Source of the DNA: Sphingobacteriales bacterium | GTDB taxonomy: Bacteria > Bacteroidota > Bacteroidia > Chitinophagales > Chitinophagaceae | DNA: 64,000 nucleotides | Direction: 5' to 3' | Assembly: GCA_016200915.1 (NCBI GenBank) | Contig: JACQDV010000018.1 | Span: forward strand, 1-64,000 | Shown here: one piece after another, positions 44,741-53,210 of the stretch | How positions within the stretch are numbered: the first letter of the stretch is position 1 | Layout of the letters: each line of letters opens with the position of its first letter | Position numbers and translations under genes: made by a program | Notes under the pieces: model-generated | The model's input: the letters and a program-made list of their open reading frames with translations, nothing else | What the model was told of the DNA's origin: nothing | Database searches by the model: none

Positions 44741-45562
44741 CTAACGCTTAAACAGATTGATCAGCAAACTAATGCTGGTTACAACAGCCAGCCCAAGCTG
44801 GATATATTGTAAGGCTTTGGTTTGTTTTTCCGGGATAGAAAATTTATTTAGCTCTACATAAACAATATCGTCGGGCTGGATAAAATAATAGGGCGATGAG
44901 AAAATATTGCCTTCGTTCAGGTTGATCCTGCCGATTTCTTTTTTCCCGTCCGTTTCACGGATAATCATAATATTTTCTCTTTTCCCGTTAAGGGTAAGAT
45001 CTCCGGCACTCCCAATAGCATCAATAATCGTAACCCGGTCGTTGACTATGGCCTGTGGTCCGGGATTTTTCACTTCTCCCAATACGGTGAATTTATGATT
45101 CAAAAATCGTAGCTCTACAACCGGATCTTTGATCTCCTTTTCTAATTTTACTTTCACTATTTCAGCAGCCTGGGTCCTTGTTAAACCTGCAACGGGTATT
45201 GCTCCTAAAAAAGGAACTATTATTTGCCCTGACTCACTTACCAGGTAACCAGTTAGCCCTGAGGAAGCACCATTACCGGTACTGCTATTACTTGTTCCGG
45301 CAGCGCTTTTATTAATAGCTTCCAGTATAGGGCTTGCTGCCTCTTTTTCTAAAACACTACCACTCGCCATAATACTAAGGATATCCCCTTTTTGAATAAC
45401 AGGTTCGTAAGCAGTAGCCACCTTCAAAGCAGAGTCTTTAACATTCCTGAAATAGATCAGTTGCTGCCTGGTCAGTTCGCTCGTCTTGCAACCACTCATC
45501 CACACCAGCAATAAAAGCAGTCCGTTATAAAGAATTAACTTCTTTTCATTTAGTTGAATCAT
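44741..45562 (-). CDS. wza: Polysaccharide export lipoprotein (Wza/OPX family)
   Basis: Outer-membrane polysaccharide export protein. From the ATG at 45562 it has a lipoprotein signal (LYNGLLLLLVWMSGC, Cys25), then the Poly_export block (ayepvIQKGDILSI and GYLVSESGQIIVPFLGAIPVAGLTRTQAAEIV) and an SLBB-type domain (FTVLGEVKNPGPQAI). A C-terminal hydrophobic helix (about 245-268) ends the protein, as in short Bacteroidota OPX proteins. The frame extends upstream to a TTG at 45607 and an ATG at 45598, which would place extra residues before the signal. Works with Wzc. Confidence 0.9.
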   Translation of the reverse strand: MIQLNEKKLILYNGLLLLLVWMSGCKTSELTRQQLIYFRNVKDSALKVATAYEPVIQKGDILSIMASGSVLEKEAASPILEAINKSAAGTSNSSTGNGASSGLTGYLVSESGQIIVPFLGAIPVAGLTRTQAAEIVKVKLEKEIKDPVVELRFLNHKFTVLGEVKNPGPQAIVNDRVTIIDAIGSAGDLTLNGKRENIMIIRETDGKKEIGRINLNEGNIFSSPYYFIQPDDIVYVELNKFSIPEKQTKALQYIQLGLAVVTSISLLINLFKR

Positions 45563-45722
45563 ATATCTGATTATTAAAATAAAATTTTTCAAATTCATCA
45601 AATCCAACCATTACCTTCTCTCAATTTTTGTCCATGCTATACAAACATTTTTCATCAAAGGTATTTTCATTACACACGACTTACCATATAAAGATTCTTT
45701 TTCCTCATTTATATCTCCGTTC

Positions 45723-46241
45723 TCACCATCCTGTTCCCTGTTTTCTCACCACTTCCAGGTTACTCTTCTTCACCTGTGCCACTATCCGGTAACCCAGGCT
45801 GTTAATGGATACCACAGCCTTATTATTCAGTACTTTTATAACCTCAGCCTCTTTCTCCATAAAAACTCCCCGCTTAATAATCACTTTTTGCGAAGGTTTT
45901 ATTTCTATCTCCTCCAGTTCCACATTATCATATTCGTCTAAAAATCTTTTTATCAGTTCAATCTCTTTGTCTTTCACCACAGCTGGCTTACTGTTCCAGT
46001 AAACAAAATTTAACACCCCGCTGGTCATCCGGACATTGGTCATTTCTTCCGGCGAAATTCGGGTAAAAACATAAGACTTAAATAAAGGTTCGTGCACAAC
46101 TTTTACTCTATCACTCCACTGACGACTTACCTTATTGAGTGGGCAATAAGTATCAATACCTTTTTCAGTAAGTAACTGGTTTACCTTTTTTTCCCACCTT
46201 GGTTTGGTGTAAATCGCATACCATTTTTTGTCGTTCTTCAT
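45723..46241 (-). CDS. UpxY-type NusG-like transcription antiterminator
   Basis: NusG paralogue of about 172 residues: the NGN domain starts at KKWYAIYTKPRWEKKVNQLL and includes the LFKSYVFTRI strand, followed by a KOW-like region (VIIKRGVFMEKEAEVIKVLNNKAVVSI). As first gene of a polysaccharide operon, such proteins bind RNA polymerase and prevent early termination in the long operon leader. The ATG at 46241 gives the usual family start; an ATG at 46268 and a GTG at 46277 are also in frame. Its promoter lies about 300 bp upstream, leaving a leader with a terminator-like hairpin. Confidence 0.9.
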   Translation of the reverse strand: MKNDKKWYAIYTKPRWEKKVNQLLTEKGIDTYCPLNKVSRQWSDRVKVVHEPLFKSYVFTRISPEEMTNVRMTSGVLNFVYWNSKPAVVKDKEIELIKRFLDEYDNVELEEIEIKPSQKVIIKRGVFMEKEAEVIKVLNNKAVVSINSLGYRIVAQVKKSNLEVVRKQGTGW

Positions 46242-46345
46242 TTTTGCCTTATTGCATGGCTTCGCCATCTCAGTCACAGCTACTGCCTGTAACTGGCTGG
46301 TGTTTATGTTGATAAATGAATATTATTCACTTACCGCTAAAAGAA

Positions 46346-46387
46346 AAGGGTACACCAAGCATGCATTTACATACTTTATATACCCTT
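46346..46387 (-). promoter_or_regulatory. Terminator-like hairpin in the upxY leader
   Basis: On the minus strand AAGGGTA (46387-46381) can pair with TACCCTT (46352-46346), extendable by two G-U and one A-U pairs; a T-rich tract (TTCTTTT) follows. The loop is long (about 22 nt), so stability is uncertain. It lies between the promoter and upxY, where an attenuator overcome by UpxY would be expected. Confidence 0.35.
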
Positions 46388-46549
46388 ACTAACTTTCCAT
46401 CTTTTTCTCACAAAGCCTTTATCTCCTATAGATATTAAAAAATAAATTACTCCATCCTTTTTCAGGAATATTGAATTATAGCCAGACAAAAGCATCATAA
46501 ATTTTAAGATATACTTTTGCCCCTCAGATGTTTTTAGGGTCATGCGTTG

Positions 46550-46577
46550 CAAATATAGGGAATTTCGGTACTCGCAA
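46550..46577 (-). promoter_or_regulatory. Bacteroidota-type promoter of the polysaccharide operon
   Basis: On the minus strand TTG (46577-46575), 17 bp, then TATATTTG (46557-46550), an exact TAnnTTTG. It would give a leader of about 300 nt before the upxY ATG at 46241. This and the leader hairpin account for most of the 46242-46665 gap. A TACTTTTG on the plus strand (46512-46519) points toward the next gene but has no proper -33 partner. Confidence 0.65.
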
Positions 46578-46665
46578 TTTTCACAAAATCAAGGACTTTT
46601 TCAAAAGTCCCAGTCACATTTCGACAGAAAAAACTTCTTAAATTTAATCTCTAAAATTTGCTGGT

Positions 46666-47808
46666 TTGAAAGAACGTTACTATGCACTCGATGTATTCCG
46701 CGGAGCTACTGTTTGCTTAATGATCCTGGTTAATAATCCAGGCTCATGGTCTCATATCTATTCCCCGCTTGAACATGCCCCATGGCATGGACTTACTCCT
46801 ACTGATTTAGTGTTTCCTTTCTTTTTATTTGCCGTAGGAAACGCCCTGTCTTTTGTAATGCCGAAGCTGCAAGCTGCTGGTGATGCTGCTTTTTGGAAGA
46901 AAATAATAAAAAGAACAGCCCTCATTTTTCTTATTGGTTTATTTCTAAACTGGTTTCCATTTTTTAAATGGGATAATAATGTATTGGTGTTCAAAAGCTG
47001 GGTTGATGGCAAAAATCCGGAATCAGGTGTTAGAATATTGGGTGTACTACAGCGGATTGCTCTGTGTTATTTCTTTGCTTCAATCTTAATTTATTACTTA
47101 AAACCCCAAAAAGCATTTTATGCCGGGTTGATATTTCTGCTCCTGTACTGGCTTCTTTGTATTGTTGGTAATCCGGCTGATCCTTACAGTTTAAAAGGCT
47201 GGTTTGGAACTGCAATTGATAAAAGTATTTTAGGAGTAGCTCATTTATATAAAGGAGAAGGTGTGCCTTTTGATCCGGAAGGGTTAGCCAGTACGATGCC
47301 GGCAATTGTACAGGTGATCTTTGGATACCTGGTGGGTGATTACATTCAAAAGAAAGGAAAGAGTTTTGAAATGCTCAGCGGACTTTTTGTTGCCGGGGTG
47401 GCAATGCTTGTTACTGGTTTTTGCTGGGATATGGTTTTCCCGATCAACAAGAAGATATGGACCAGCTCTTTTACCATTTACACCACAGGATTGGCAATCA
47501 TCACCATTGCCACTATGATTTACCTTATTGAATTCAAAAATGTAAAAGGATTTCTTACAAAATTCTTTGATGTCTTCGGGAAAAATCCGCTTTTTGTTTT
47601 TGCCCTCAGTGCCTTTTTACCAAAGAGTTTTGCTTTAATAAGATTAGAAGAAGGAGTTAATCCCTGGAACTGGCTTTATAAAAAACTGTTTATCCATATC
47701 CCAGGCCCTCCTGAAAATGGTTCTTTACTCTATGCTGTTTGTGTTATTACTTTTATGTGGGCTGTTTGTTACTGGTTAGATAAGAAGAAGATTTATATAA
47801 AAGTATAG
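46666..47808 (+). CDS. DUF5009 / HGSNAT-like membrane acyltransferase
   Basis: Polytopic membrane protein of 380 residues with about ten helices. The N-terminus (ERYYALDVFRGATVCLMILVNNPGSWSHIYSPLEHAPWHGLTPTDLVFPFFLFAVG) is that of the family related to heparan-alpha-glucosaminide N-acetyltransferase, also called NagX, with the conserved His in the WHG and HIY positions. It probably acetylates a sugar across the membrane, for example in amino-sugar salvage. Start is TTG; an in-frame stop at 46645 leaves no ATG alternative. It is divergent from the polysaccharide operon. Confidence 0.85.
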   Translation: MKERYYALDVFRGATVCLMILVNNPGSWSHIYSPLEHAPWHGLTPTDLVFPFFLFAVGNALSFVMPKLQAAGDAAFWKKIIKRTALIFLIGLFLNWFPFFKWDNNVLVFKSWVDGKNPESGVRILGVLQRIALCYFFASILIYYLKPQKAFYAGLIFLLLYWLLCIVGNPADPYSLKGWFGTAIDKSILGVAHLYKGEGVPFDPEGLASTMPAIVQVIFGYLVGDYIQKKGKSFEMLSGLFVAGVAMLVTGFCWDMVFPINKKIWTSSFTIYTTGLAIITIATMIYLIEFKNVKGFLTKFFDVFGKNPLFVFALSAFLPKSFALIRLEEGVNPWNWLYKKLFIHIPGPPENGSLLYAVCVITFMWAVCYWLDKKKIYIKV

Positions 47809-47814
47809 TAAACC

Positions 47815-47841
47815 CTTTCGGCGGTTGCAAACCCCCGAAAG
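47815..47841 (+). terminator. Hairpin after the DUF5009 gene
   Basis: CTTTCGG-C-GGTT / AACC-C-CCGAAAG: 11 pairs interrupted by one C-C mismatch, three-base loop, 6 bp after the stop codon. No T-run follows, so it may be a 3' stabiliser or weak terminator. Confidence 0.45.
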
Positions 47842-48177
47842 CGGTTAAACCGATAGTTGGAGTTAATCACAAGTACAAGACATCCCACAATCAAGCACTG
47901 ATACTGCATAAATAAAGCATTCATCCTTCGTTCATCCTTCGTTCATCCTTCGTTAATTCAGTATAAAATAGTCAGGTTTGAAGCAGCTTTAAAGTATGGG
48001 TAATGTATCTTATCTGCCCCTTGGTCTTCAATCCATGAATCGGTTGAACATGGTCGCAGTTTATGAAAACCCCGGAATTATACACGTATGAGTTTAAACA
48101 ATCTTTAACTAAAGAAATTTCATTGTTGATTTTGCTGTATAATATCTTCACATCAACAAAATCAACCCCACTTTTTT
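47842..48177. other. Intergenic region with 11-bp tandem repeat
   Basis: No gene is supported in this gap before the deacetylase. It contains three perfect copies of TTCATCCTTCG (47920-47952). No TAnnTTTG promoter was found in front of the 48178 ATG, and no further hairpin with a T-run. Confidence 0.6.
47920..47952. repeat. Three perfect 11-bp direct repeats
   Basis: TTCATCCTTCG occurs at 47920-47930, 47931-47941 and 47942-47952 without any mismatch, in non-coding DNA between the DUF5009 and deacetylase genes. Confidence 0.93.
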
Positions 48178-49047
48178 ATGGACAGTTCCGATGGTTCTTC
48201 TGATGACGAAAGTGAAGAACAAACCACCTTAAAATTCTTTCGTTATTCTTTTCTCTTAGTTTTCTTTTCTTCCTGCAGCATTGATCATAGCTATGACAAT
48301 TCATTGACGGCAAAATTTATTGTGCATGTAAAGAAAAATACGCCACCGGCTGAAACAGTAAAACCGGTTAAAGTAAAAAAGAAGAAAACGATCTACTTAA
48401 CTTTTGACGATGGCCCTAACAAAGGAACCAAAAACGTATTGCAGGTAGTAAATGAAGAACAGGTGCCTGTTAGTATGTTCATTGTCGGTCAGCATGTGTA
48501 TGGCAGCCAGGAGCAACAAGCAATATGGGATAGTTTACAGAAAGACAGTTTAGTAGAACTGTGCAACCACAGCTTTACTCATGCCCATAATAAGTATAAT
48601 AAGTTTTATACAAATGACAGTACTGTAGTAACCGATTTTGAACGCTGTAAAGATTCACTCAGTCTTGATAATAATATAGTGCGTACTCCCGGAAGAAATA
48701 TCTGGAGAACAGCTACTGTAACATCAACTGATATTAAAAAAAGTACTGAAGCTGCCGATTCATTATATAAAGATGGGTTTACTATTGTTGGCTGGGATGT
48801 GGAATGGCGTTTTAATGATTCATTGAAACTGAAACAAACAACAGATGAAATGATAACAGAATTAGACAGTGCTTTCATAAAAAATAAAACAAAAACACCT
48901 GATCACCTGGTGTTACTGGCACACGACCAGGTATTTGCAGATTCATCGGAAGCTTCATCATTAAAAACATTTATCCGTTTATTAAAACTGAAGGATGAAT
49001 ACAATATTGAATTTGTGAGCCGCTATCCCGGTTTAAAACAACAATAA
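48178..49047 (+). CDS. Polysaccharide deacetylase (NodB domain) lipoprotein
   Basis: Carbohydrate esterase 4 type protein of 289 residues. Motifs: TFDDGP (D77, D78), HSFTH (H131, H135), RTPGR for the RxPxG-like motif, WDVEW, and the C-terminal LLAHD. It would remove acetyl groups from an amino-sugar polymer in the envelope. A lipobox-like FFSSC (Cys33) follows a hydrophobic stretch, but before it stand about 17 mostly acidic and Ser residues, an odd n-region for a signal peptide; no other ATG is available in frame. Either the true start is unusual or the 5' end has been altered. Confidence 0.83.
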   Translation: MDSSDGSSDDESEEQTTLKFFRYSFLLVFFSSCSIDHSYDNSLTAKFIVHVKKNTPPAETVKPVKVKKKKTIYLTFDDGPNKGTKNVLQVVNEEQVPVSMFIVGQHVYGSQEQQAIWDSLQKDSLVELCNHSFTHAHNKYNKFYTNDSTVVTDFERCKDSLSLDNNIVRTPGRNIWRTATVTSTDIKKSTEAADSLYKDGFTIVGWDVEWRFNDSLKLKQTTDEMITELDSAFIKNKTKTPDHLVLLAHDQVFADSSEASSLKTFIRLLKLKDEYNIEFVSRYPGLKQQ

Positions 49048-49105
49048 GGTTAACTAAACGTTTTAATTAAGAATAACTAATTTTACGGTTCAAAATTTTA
49101 CTACT

Positions 49106-49861
49106 ATGGCATTATTTAAATCTGGTAATCCAACCCTGTCAGAAAAAGCATTTCAAAGTGCTGTTGTTACAGACCTTCAAAATGTAATGACGGTACGTGG
49201 TTCACTTAATAAGTTTGGATTTTTATTTGTGATGATGATGGCTTCTGCCGTTTTCAGCTGGAAATATTATTATGACGGAGCTAATGTTATGCCGCTTCTT
49301 TTAACTGGCGCAATTGGCGGATTAATTGTTGCACTGGTTATTACTTTTAAAAAAGAATGGTCTCCGTTTCTTGCTCCTGCTTACGGTTTGTTAGAAGGCT
49401 TATTTGTTGGTAGCATATCTGCGTATTATGATTATGCTTTTAAAGAAAAATATCCCGGCATTATAATGAATGCAGTTGGAATAACCTTCGCTGTTACTAT
49501 TGCTATGTTCCTGTTATATAACTTCCGAATTATACAGGCAACACAAAAATTTAAAGCAATCATATTTACAGCTACTGCCGGCATTGCTATCTTTTATTTA
49601 ATTACATGGGTACTGGGAATGTTTGGAATTCATATTCCATTTCTTGTAGAAGGCAGTATGCTGGGTATTGGATTCTCATTGTTTGTAGTAGCTATTGCTG
49701 CACTAAACCTGATTCTTGATTTTGATATGATTGAACAGGGAGCTGCACAGGGAGCACCTAAATATATGGAGTGGTACGCAGGCTTTGGTTTATTAGTTAC
49801 ACTGGTATGGTTGTATTTGGAAATACTTCGCCTCTTAGCTAAACTCAGCGACAGAAAATAA
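49106..49861 (+). CDS. Bax inhibitor-1/YccA family membrane protein
   Basis: A 251-residue protein with seven hydrophobic helices (from about 40 to 245), and the soluble N-terminus MALFKSGNPTLSEKAFQ usual in the YccA-like branch (DUF/BaxI_1). The AYGLLEGLFVGSISAYYDY and DFDMIEQGAAQGAPKYMEWYAGFGLLVTLVWLYLEILRLL segments are characteristic. BI-1 relatives form pH-sensitive leak channels; the bacterial role is unclear. It is a single-gene unit closed by a strong terminator at 49881-49913. Confidence 0.9.
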   Translation: MALFKSGNPTLSEKAFQSAVVTDLQNVMTVRGSLNKFGFLFVMMMASAVFSWKYYYDGANVMPLLLTGAIGGLIVALVITFKKEWSPFLAPAYGLLEGLFVGSISAYYDYAFKEKYPGIIMNAVGITFAVTIAMFLLYNFRIIQATQKFKAIIFTATAGIAIFYLITWVLGMFGIHIPFLVEGSMLGIGFSLFVVAIAALNLILDFDMIEQGAAQGAPKYMEWYAGFGLLVTLVWLYLEILRLLAKLSDRK

Positions 49862-49880
49862 AATTAATTCAGGAATATGA

Positions 49881-49913
49881 AAAGAGGTCAGTAATTAACT
49901 GACCTCTTTTTTT
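49881..49913. terminator. Strong bidirectional terminator between BI-1 and arsC
   Basis: A perfect 12-bp stem (49881-49892 with 49898-49909), five-base loop and T7 on the plus strand; the complementary strand also ends in a T-run. The arsC stop codon (49897-49895 complement) lies in the loop, so the one hairpin ends both convergent units. Confidence 0.92.
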
Positions 49914-50305
49914 GTTACTTCATCTACCAACTCTTTTACTTTACTGCTGATATAATCCCTTACTTTATTAAATTCATCCGGTTCCATGTATTTGGGGTCG
50001 GGTATCTGCCAGTCAATAAATTGTTTTGCGGGCATCCACGGGCAAGCATCACCGCAACCCATAGTAACAACTGCATCAAATGGTGCATATTGTTCCACTG
50101 CCTGCAATGATTTTGAATCGTGTTTACTCAAATCATAACCTAACTCTTTCATAGCTGCAATTGCTTTGGGATTTACTACACCACTGGGTTTACTTCCGGC
50201 ACTATATGCTTCTACTTCATCGCCTCCATGAATAATGGCAAATGCCTGGCTCATTTGAGAACGGTTGCTGTTTTCTACGCAAACAAAAAGTAATTTCTTT
50301 TTCAT
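49895..50305 (-). CDS. arsC: Thioredoxin-type arsenate reductase
   Basis: Low-molecular-weight phosphatase-fold arsenate reductase, 136 residues. The P-loop is C9-x5-R15 (CVENSNRS); resolving cysteines C84 and C88 stand in MGCGDACPW, and the general-acid Asp lies in WQIPDP. It reduces arsenate to arsenite, which Acr3 then exports. It is the last gene of the arsenic operon, 6 bp after acr3, and its 3' end is built into the terminator. Confidence 0.93.
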   Translation of the reverse strand: MKKKLLFVCVENSNRSQMSQAFAIIHGGDEVEAYSAGSKPSGVVNPKAIAAMKELGYDLSKHDSKSLQAVEQYAPFDAVVTMGCGDACPWMPAKQFIDWQIPDPKYMEPDEFNKVRDYISSKVKELVDEVTKKEVS

Positions 50306-50311
50306 TATAAT

Positions 50312-51394
50312 TTAATTAAACTGTTGAGATGAGGGTAAATAATATTTATTCCGGAGCCAGAAAGCAACATTCACCAGGGCAATCAATGCGGGCACTTCTA
50401 CCAGCGGACCTATTACACCGGCAAAAGCCTGGCCGCTATTTATTCCAAATACACCAATAGCAACAGCAATAGCTAATTCAAAATTATTACCTGCTGCTGT
50501 AAATGCTATAGAAGCGTTGGTGGAATAATCTGCCCCCAATCTTTTTCCAATAAAAAAACTTACCATAAACATAATGGCAAAATAAATAACCAGCGGAACA
50601 GCAATACGTATAACATCCATTGGAATTTGCACAATCAATTCTCCCTTCAAACTAAACATTACTATGATAGTAAACAATAAAGCAATCAATGTGATGGGAG
50701 AAATAAAAGGAATGAACTTTGTTTGATACCATTCTTCGCCTTTCAATTTTAAAAGAATTGCTCTTGTCAAAAATCCCGAAGCAAACGGAATACCCAGGTA
50801 AATTGCTACACTTTTGGCAATTTGATAAATAGTGATATTAACAACAGAACCGGAAAAGCCAACTAAAGGAGGCAGCACTGTAATAAACACATAAGCATAT
50901 ACACTGTACAACAAAACCTGGAAAATGCTGTTGAGTGCAACTAATCCGGCTGCATATTCTCTGCTTCCTTCGGCCAGTTCATTCCATACAATCACCATCG
51001 CAATACACCGGGCCAATCCTATTAAGATTAAGCCAACCATATATTCAGGATACCCATGCAGAAAAATAATAGCCAGCACAAACATGAGTGCGGGACCAAT
51101 TACCCAGTTTAATAATAAAGAAGCTCCTAATACCTTAGTGTTTTTAAATACTTCTTTCAATTTATCGTACTTCACTTTGGTAAATGGCGGATACATCATT
51201 AAGATTAAACCAACGGCCAAAGGAATATTGGTGGTACCGGAGGAAAAAGAATTAATAAACCCTGATGAAGAAGGGAAAAAATAACCGATAGCCACACCAA
51301 CAGCCATTGCTAAAAAAATCCAGATGGTTAAATACCTGTCTAAGAAACTTAATTTTTTCCGCTCGTGTACCGGAGCACAATTATTTGCTGACAT
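50312..51394 (-). CDS. acr3: Arsenite efflux transporter, ACR3 family
   Basis: Inner-membrane arsenite permease of 360 residues with about ten helices. Family marks: [26 protein letters not shown] at 16-41, [15 protein letters not shown] with the essential Cys130, [37 protein letters not shown] with the conserved Glu. Exports trivalent arsenic using the proton gradient. It is 47 bp after arsN2 and 6 bp before arsC. Confidence 0.95.
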   Translation of the reverse strand: MSANNCAPVHERKKLSFLDRYLTIWIFLAMAVGVAIGYFFPSSSGFINSFSSGTTNIPLAVGLILMMYPPFTKVKYDKLKEVFKNTKVLGASLLLNWVIGPALMFVLAIIFLHGYPEYMVGLILIGLARCIAMVIVWNELAEGSREYAAGLVALNSIFQVLLYSVYAYVFITVLPPLVGFSGSVVNITIYQIAKSVAIYLGIPFASGFLTRAILLKLKGEEWYQTKFIPFISPITLIALLFTIIVMFSLKGELIVQIPMDVIRIAVPLVIYFAIMFMVSFFIGKRLGADYSTNASIAFTAAGNNFELAIAVAIGVFGINSGQAFAGVIGPLVEVPALIALVNVAFWLRNKYYLPSSQQFN

Positions 51395-51441
51395 AGTAGA
51401 TACCTGTTAATTAAAGACCGTCAATTTATTCAGAAAGAAAA

Positions 51442-51894
51442 TTACAACCGCTTTTTCATTACCACGGCAGAAGAAGGACAAAGCGATGAGAACTCCGCTG
51501 TTTGCTTAATTGCTTCAGGCGTCTCTTCTCTTTTAATTACACAATAACCTTGCTTATCAAAAAAATCCTTTGCCGTTGTAGTGAGCAGGTAGAGGCAGTT
51601 TATTCCGCTTTCTTTGGCATAAGATTCTAATTCATTATTAATGAGTTTTCCATATCCTTTTCCCTGCTCTTCTTCTATAACACTTACACTGCGCAGCAAT
51701 GTATAATCTTCAAATATTTCCAGTCCAGCTGTTCCAATTACTTTGTTGCCTTCTTTTAAAAGATAAAGTAATTTATCATCATCGATATCCTGTGCAGGTA
51801 ATTTACTTTGCTGTAATAATTGAATAGCCTGTTGTCTTTCTTCTTCACTTACAGCAATGGCAAGTGTTAGCGGCGGGAGTTTTATAGTTTGCAT
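51442..51894 (-). CDS. arsN2: Arsenic-associated GNAT acetyltransferase (ArsN2-like)
   Basis: GCN5-related N-acetyltransferase of 150 residues. The acetyl-CoA site is VSVIEEEQGKGYGKLINNELE (Q/R-x-x-G-x-G/A pattern); the C-terminal LYLLTTTAKDFFDKQGY block is typical of the ArsN group found in ars operons. ArsN1 acetylates the arsenic antibiotic arsinothricin; for ArsN2 the substrate is less certain. It lies between arsM and acr3. The exact subgroup is assigned from context and motif pattern only. Confidence 0.8.
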   Translation of the reverse strand: MQTIKLPPLTLAIAVSEEERQQAIQLLQQSKLPAQDIDDDKLLYLLKEGNKVIGTAGLEIFEDYTLLRSVSVIEEEQGKGYGKLINNELESYAKESGINCLYLLTTTAKDFFDKQGYCVIKREETPEAIKQTAEFSSLCPSSAVVMKKRL

Positions 51895-51922
51895 AATTAA
51901 TGGTTAATGGTTGAAAAATTAT

Positions 51923-52780
51923 TTAACAGCATCCACTGCCTGGTTCACAGCATTTGCGTTCATCTTTAGCAGGTTTTTCTGCATACACAGTTACACTCAA
52001 TATCCTCAGATCGCTGTTTTTATACTCATTCACTTCATCTTCGCTTAAGTAATTCGTCAAAATATCATCCGGAATATTGATCACCTTTTCTTTCTGCAGT
52101 GTAATGTTTACAAAACCGGCTTCTTTAATAATAGACAAATAATTTTCTTTTTGAATAGCACCGCTAACACAACCGGCATACAACTCAGCAATCTCTTTCC
52201 ATTTAGCAGGCAACTCACCATTCAATACAATATCGGAGATAGAAAAATGTGCTCCGGGTTTTAAGGTTCTGTATATTTCACTGATCACTTTGTGCTTGTT
52301 AGGCACAAGATTCAATACACAGTTACTTACAACTACGTCTGCATAATTGCTGGTAACCGGCATATCTTCAATATCACCTAAACGAAACTCTACATTATTA
52401 TATCCAACTTTTTCTGCATTAGCCCTGGCTTTAGCAACCATTGCTTCTGTAAAATCAATACCAAGCACTTTACCTTTTTCTCCAACAATTCTTCTTGCTA
52501 TAAAAGCATCATTACCGGCACCACTTCCCAAATCAATTATGGTGTTTCCTTCTTTGATTTGCGCAAACTCTGTTGGAAGACCACATCCCAATCCTAAATC
52601 AGCATCAGGGTTATACCCTTCCAGTTTAGTGTAATCATCTGCCATAATGTTATAAACATCATCACCGCAACAAGATGAGGTGGCTCCGCAGCAGGAATTA
52701 AGATTTTGTGATTGCGGCTGACTGGCAATGGCTGCATATTTTTCTTTAACTAATTCTTTTAATTGTGTTTCGTTGTTCAT
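51923..52780 (-). CDS. arsM: Arsenite S-adenosylmethionine methyltransferase
   Basis: A 285-residue ArsM. The SAM motif is DLGSGAGND (83-91); the three arsenic-binding cysteines are C66 (LGLGCGLPTEFA), C154 (VVSNCVLNLVPNK) and C204 (YAGCVSGA). Extra Cys pairs occur near both ends: C30-C31, C37-C38, and the tail C277-C278 and C284-C285, which may deliver As(III) or bind it directly. It makes methylated arsenicals. It follows arsR after a 93-bp gap that holds a long hairpin. Confidence 0.93.
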   Translation of the reverse strand: MNNETQLKELVKEKYAAIASQPQSQNLNSCCGATSSCCGDDVYNIMADDYTKLEGYNPDADLGLGCGLPTEFAQIKEGNTIIDLGSGAGNDAFIARRIVGEKGKVLGIDFTEAMVAKARANAEKVGYNNVEFRLGDIEDMPVTSNYADVVVSNCVLNLVPNKHKVISEIYRTLKPGAHFSISDIVLNGELPAKWKEIAELYAGCVSGAIQKENYLSIIKEAGFVNITLQKEKVINIPDDILTNYLSEDEVNEYKNSDLRILSVTVYAEKPAKDERKCCEPGSGCC

Positions 52781-52832
52781 ACCCTTTCTTTTTTATTTTA
52801 AAATATCACTTTATCCATGTTTCCCTTTGCAC

Positions 52833-52864
52833 AGAGTGAACCACTCCCTGGAGTGGCTCACTCT
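52833..52864. repeat. Long palindrome between arsR and arsM
   Basis: AGAGTGA-A-CCACTCC / GGAGTGG-C-TCACTCT: two perfect 7-bp arms separated by a single A-C mismatch, two-base centre. No T-run follows in the direction of transcription. It may adjust arsR against arsM expression (RNA stem) or be a second regulator site. Confidence 0.7.
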
Positions 52865-52873
52865 GCCACGCAC

Positions 52874-53209
52874 TTAACAGCAGGCTTTTTCATTTTTAAT
52901 CTTCAATTGTGTGAAAAGTCCATTGAATTCAAGGTTGAATTTTTCAAAAGCTTTCCAGTTAATGCAATAGCAACTGCGGGGGCCATCTATGGTTCCACTA
53001 ATTAAACCGGCATTCTTCAATTCCTTTAAATGTTGTGATACGGTTGATTGTGCCAGTGGCAACACATCCACTATCTCACCACAAATACATTCATTATGCT
53101 GTGCCAGCACTTTTAAGATGGCGATACGGGCAGGATGACTCATGGCTTTAGCAAAAGCTGCCAGGTCCTGCTCTTTTTGCATAAACTCGTCTTTTTTATG
53201 AAATGCCAT
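52874..53209 (-). CDS. arsR: ArsR family transcriptional repressor
   Basis: Winged helix repressor of 111 residues: [18 protein letters not shown], the sensor-type C41-x-C43 in [25 protein letters not shown] (recognition helix at about 54-65), and CYC near 80-82. The tail ends with C110-C111. Trivalent arsenic binding to the cysteines releases it from its operator. Its gene is second in the operon, starting one base after the methyltransferase stop, so it is autoregulated. Confidence 0.92.
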   Translation of the reverse strand: MAFHKKDEFMQKEQDLAAFAKAMSHPARIAILKVLAQHNECICGEIVDVLPLAQSTVSQHLKELKNAGLISGTIDGPRSCYCINWKAFEKFNLEFNGLFTQLKIKNEKACC

Positions 53210-53210
53210 A

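Noticed and set aside
46512-46519. TACTTTTG as promoter for the DUF5009 gene on the plus strand
   Set aside because: Matches the -7 consensus, but no TTG lies 17-23 bp upstream, so it is not listed as a promoter.
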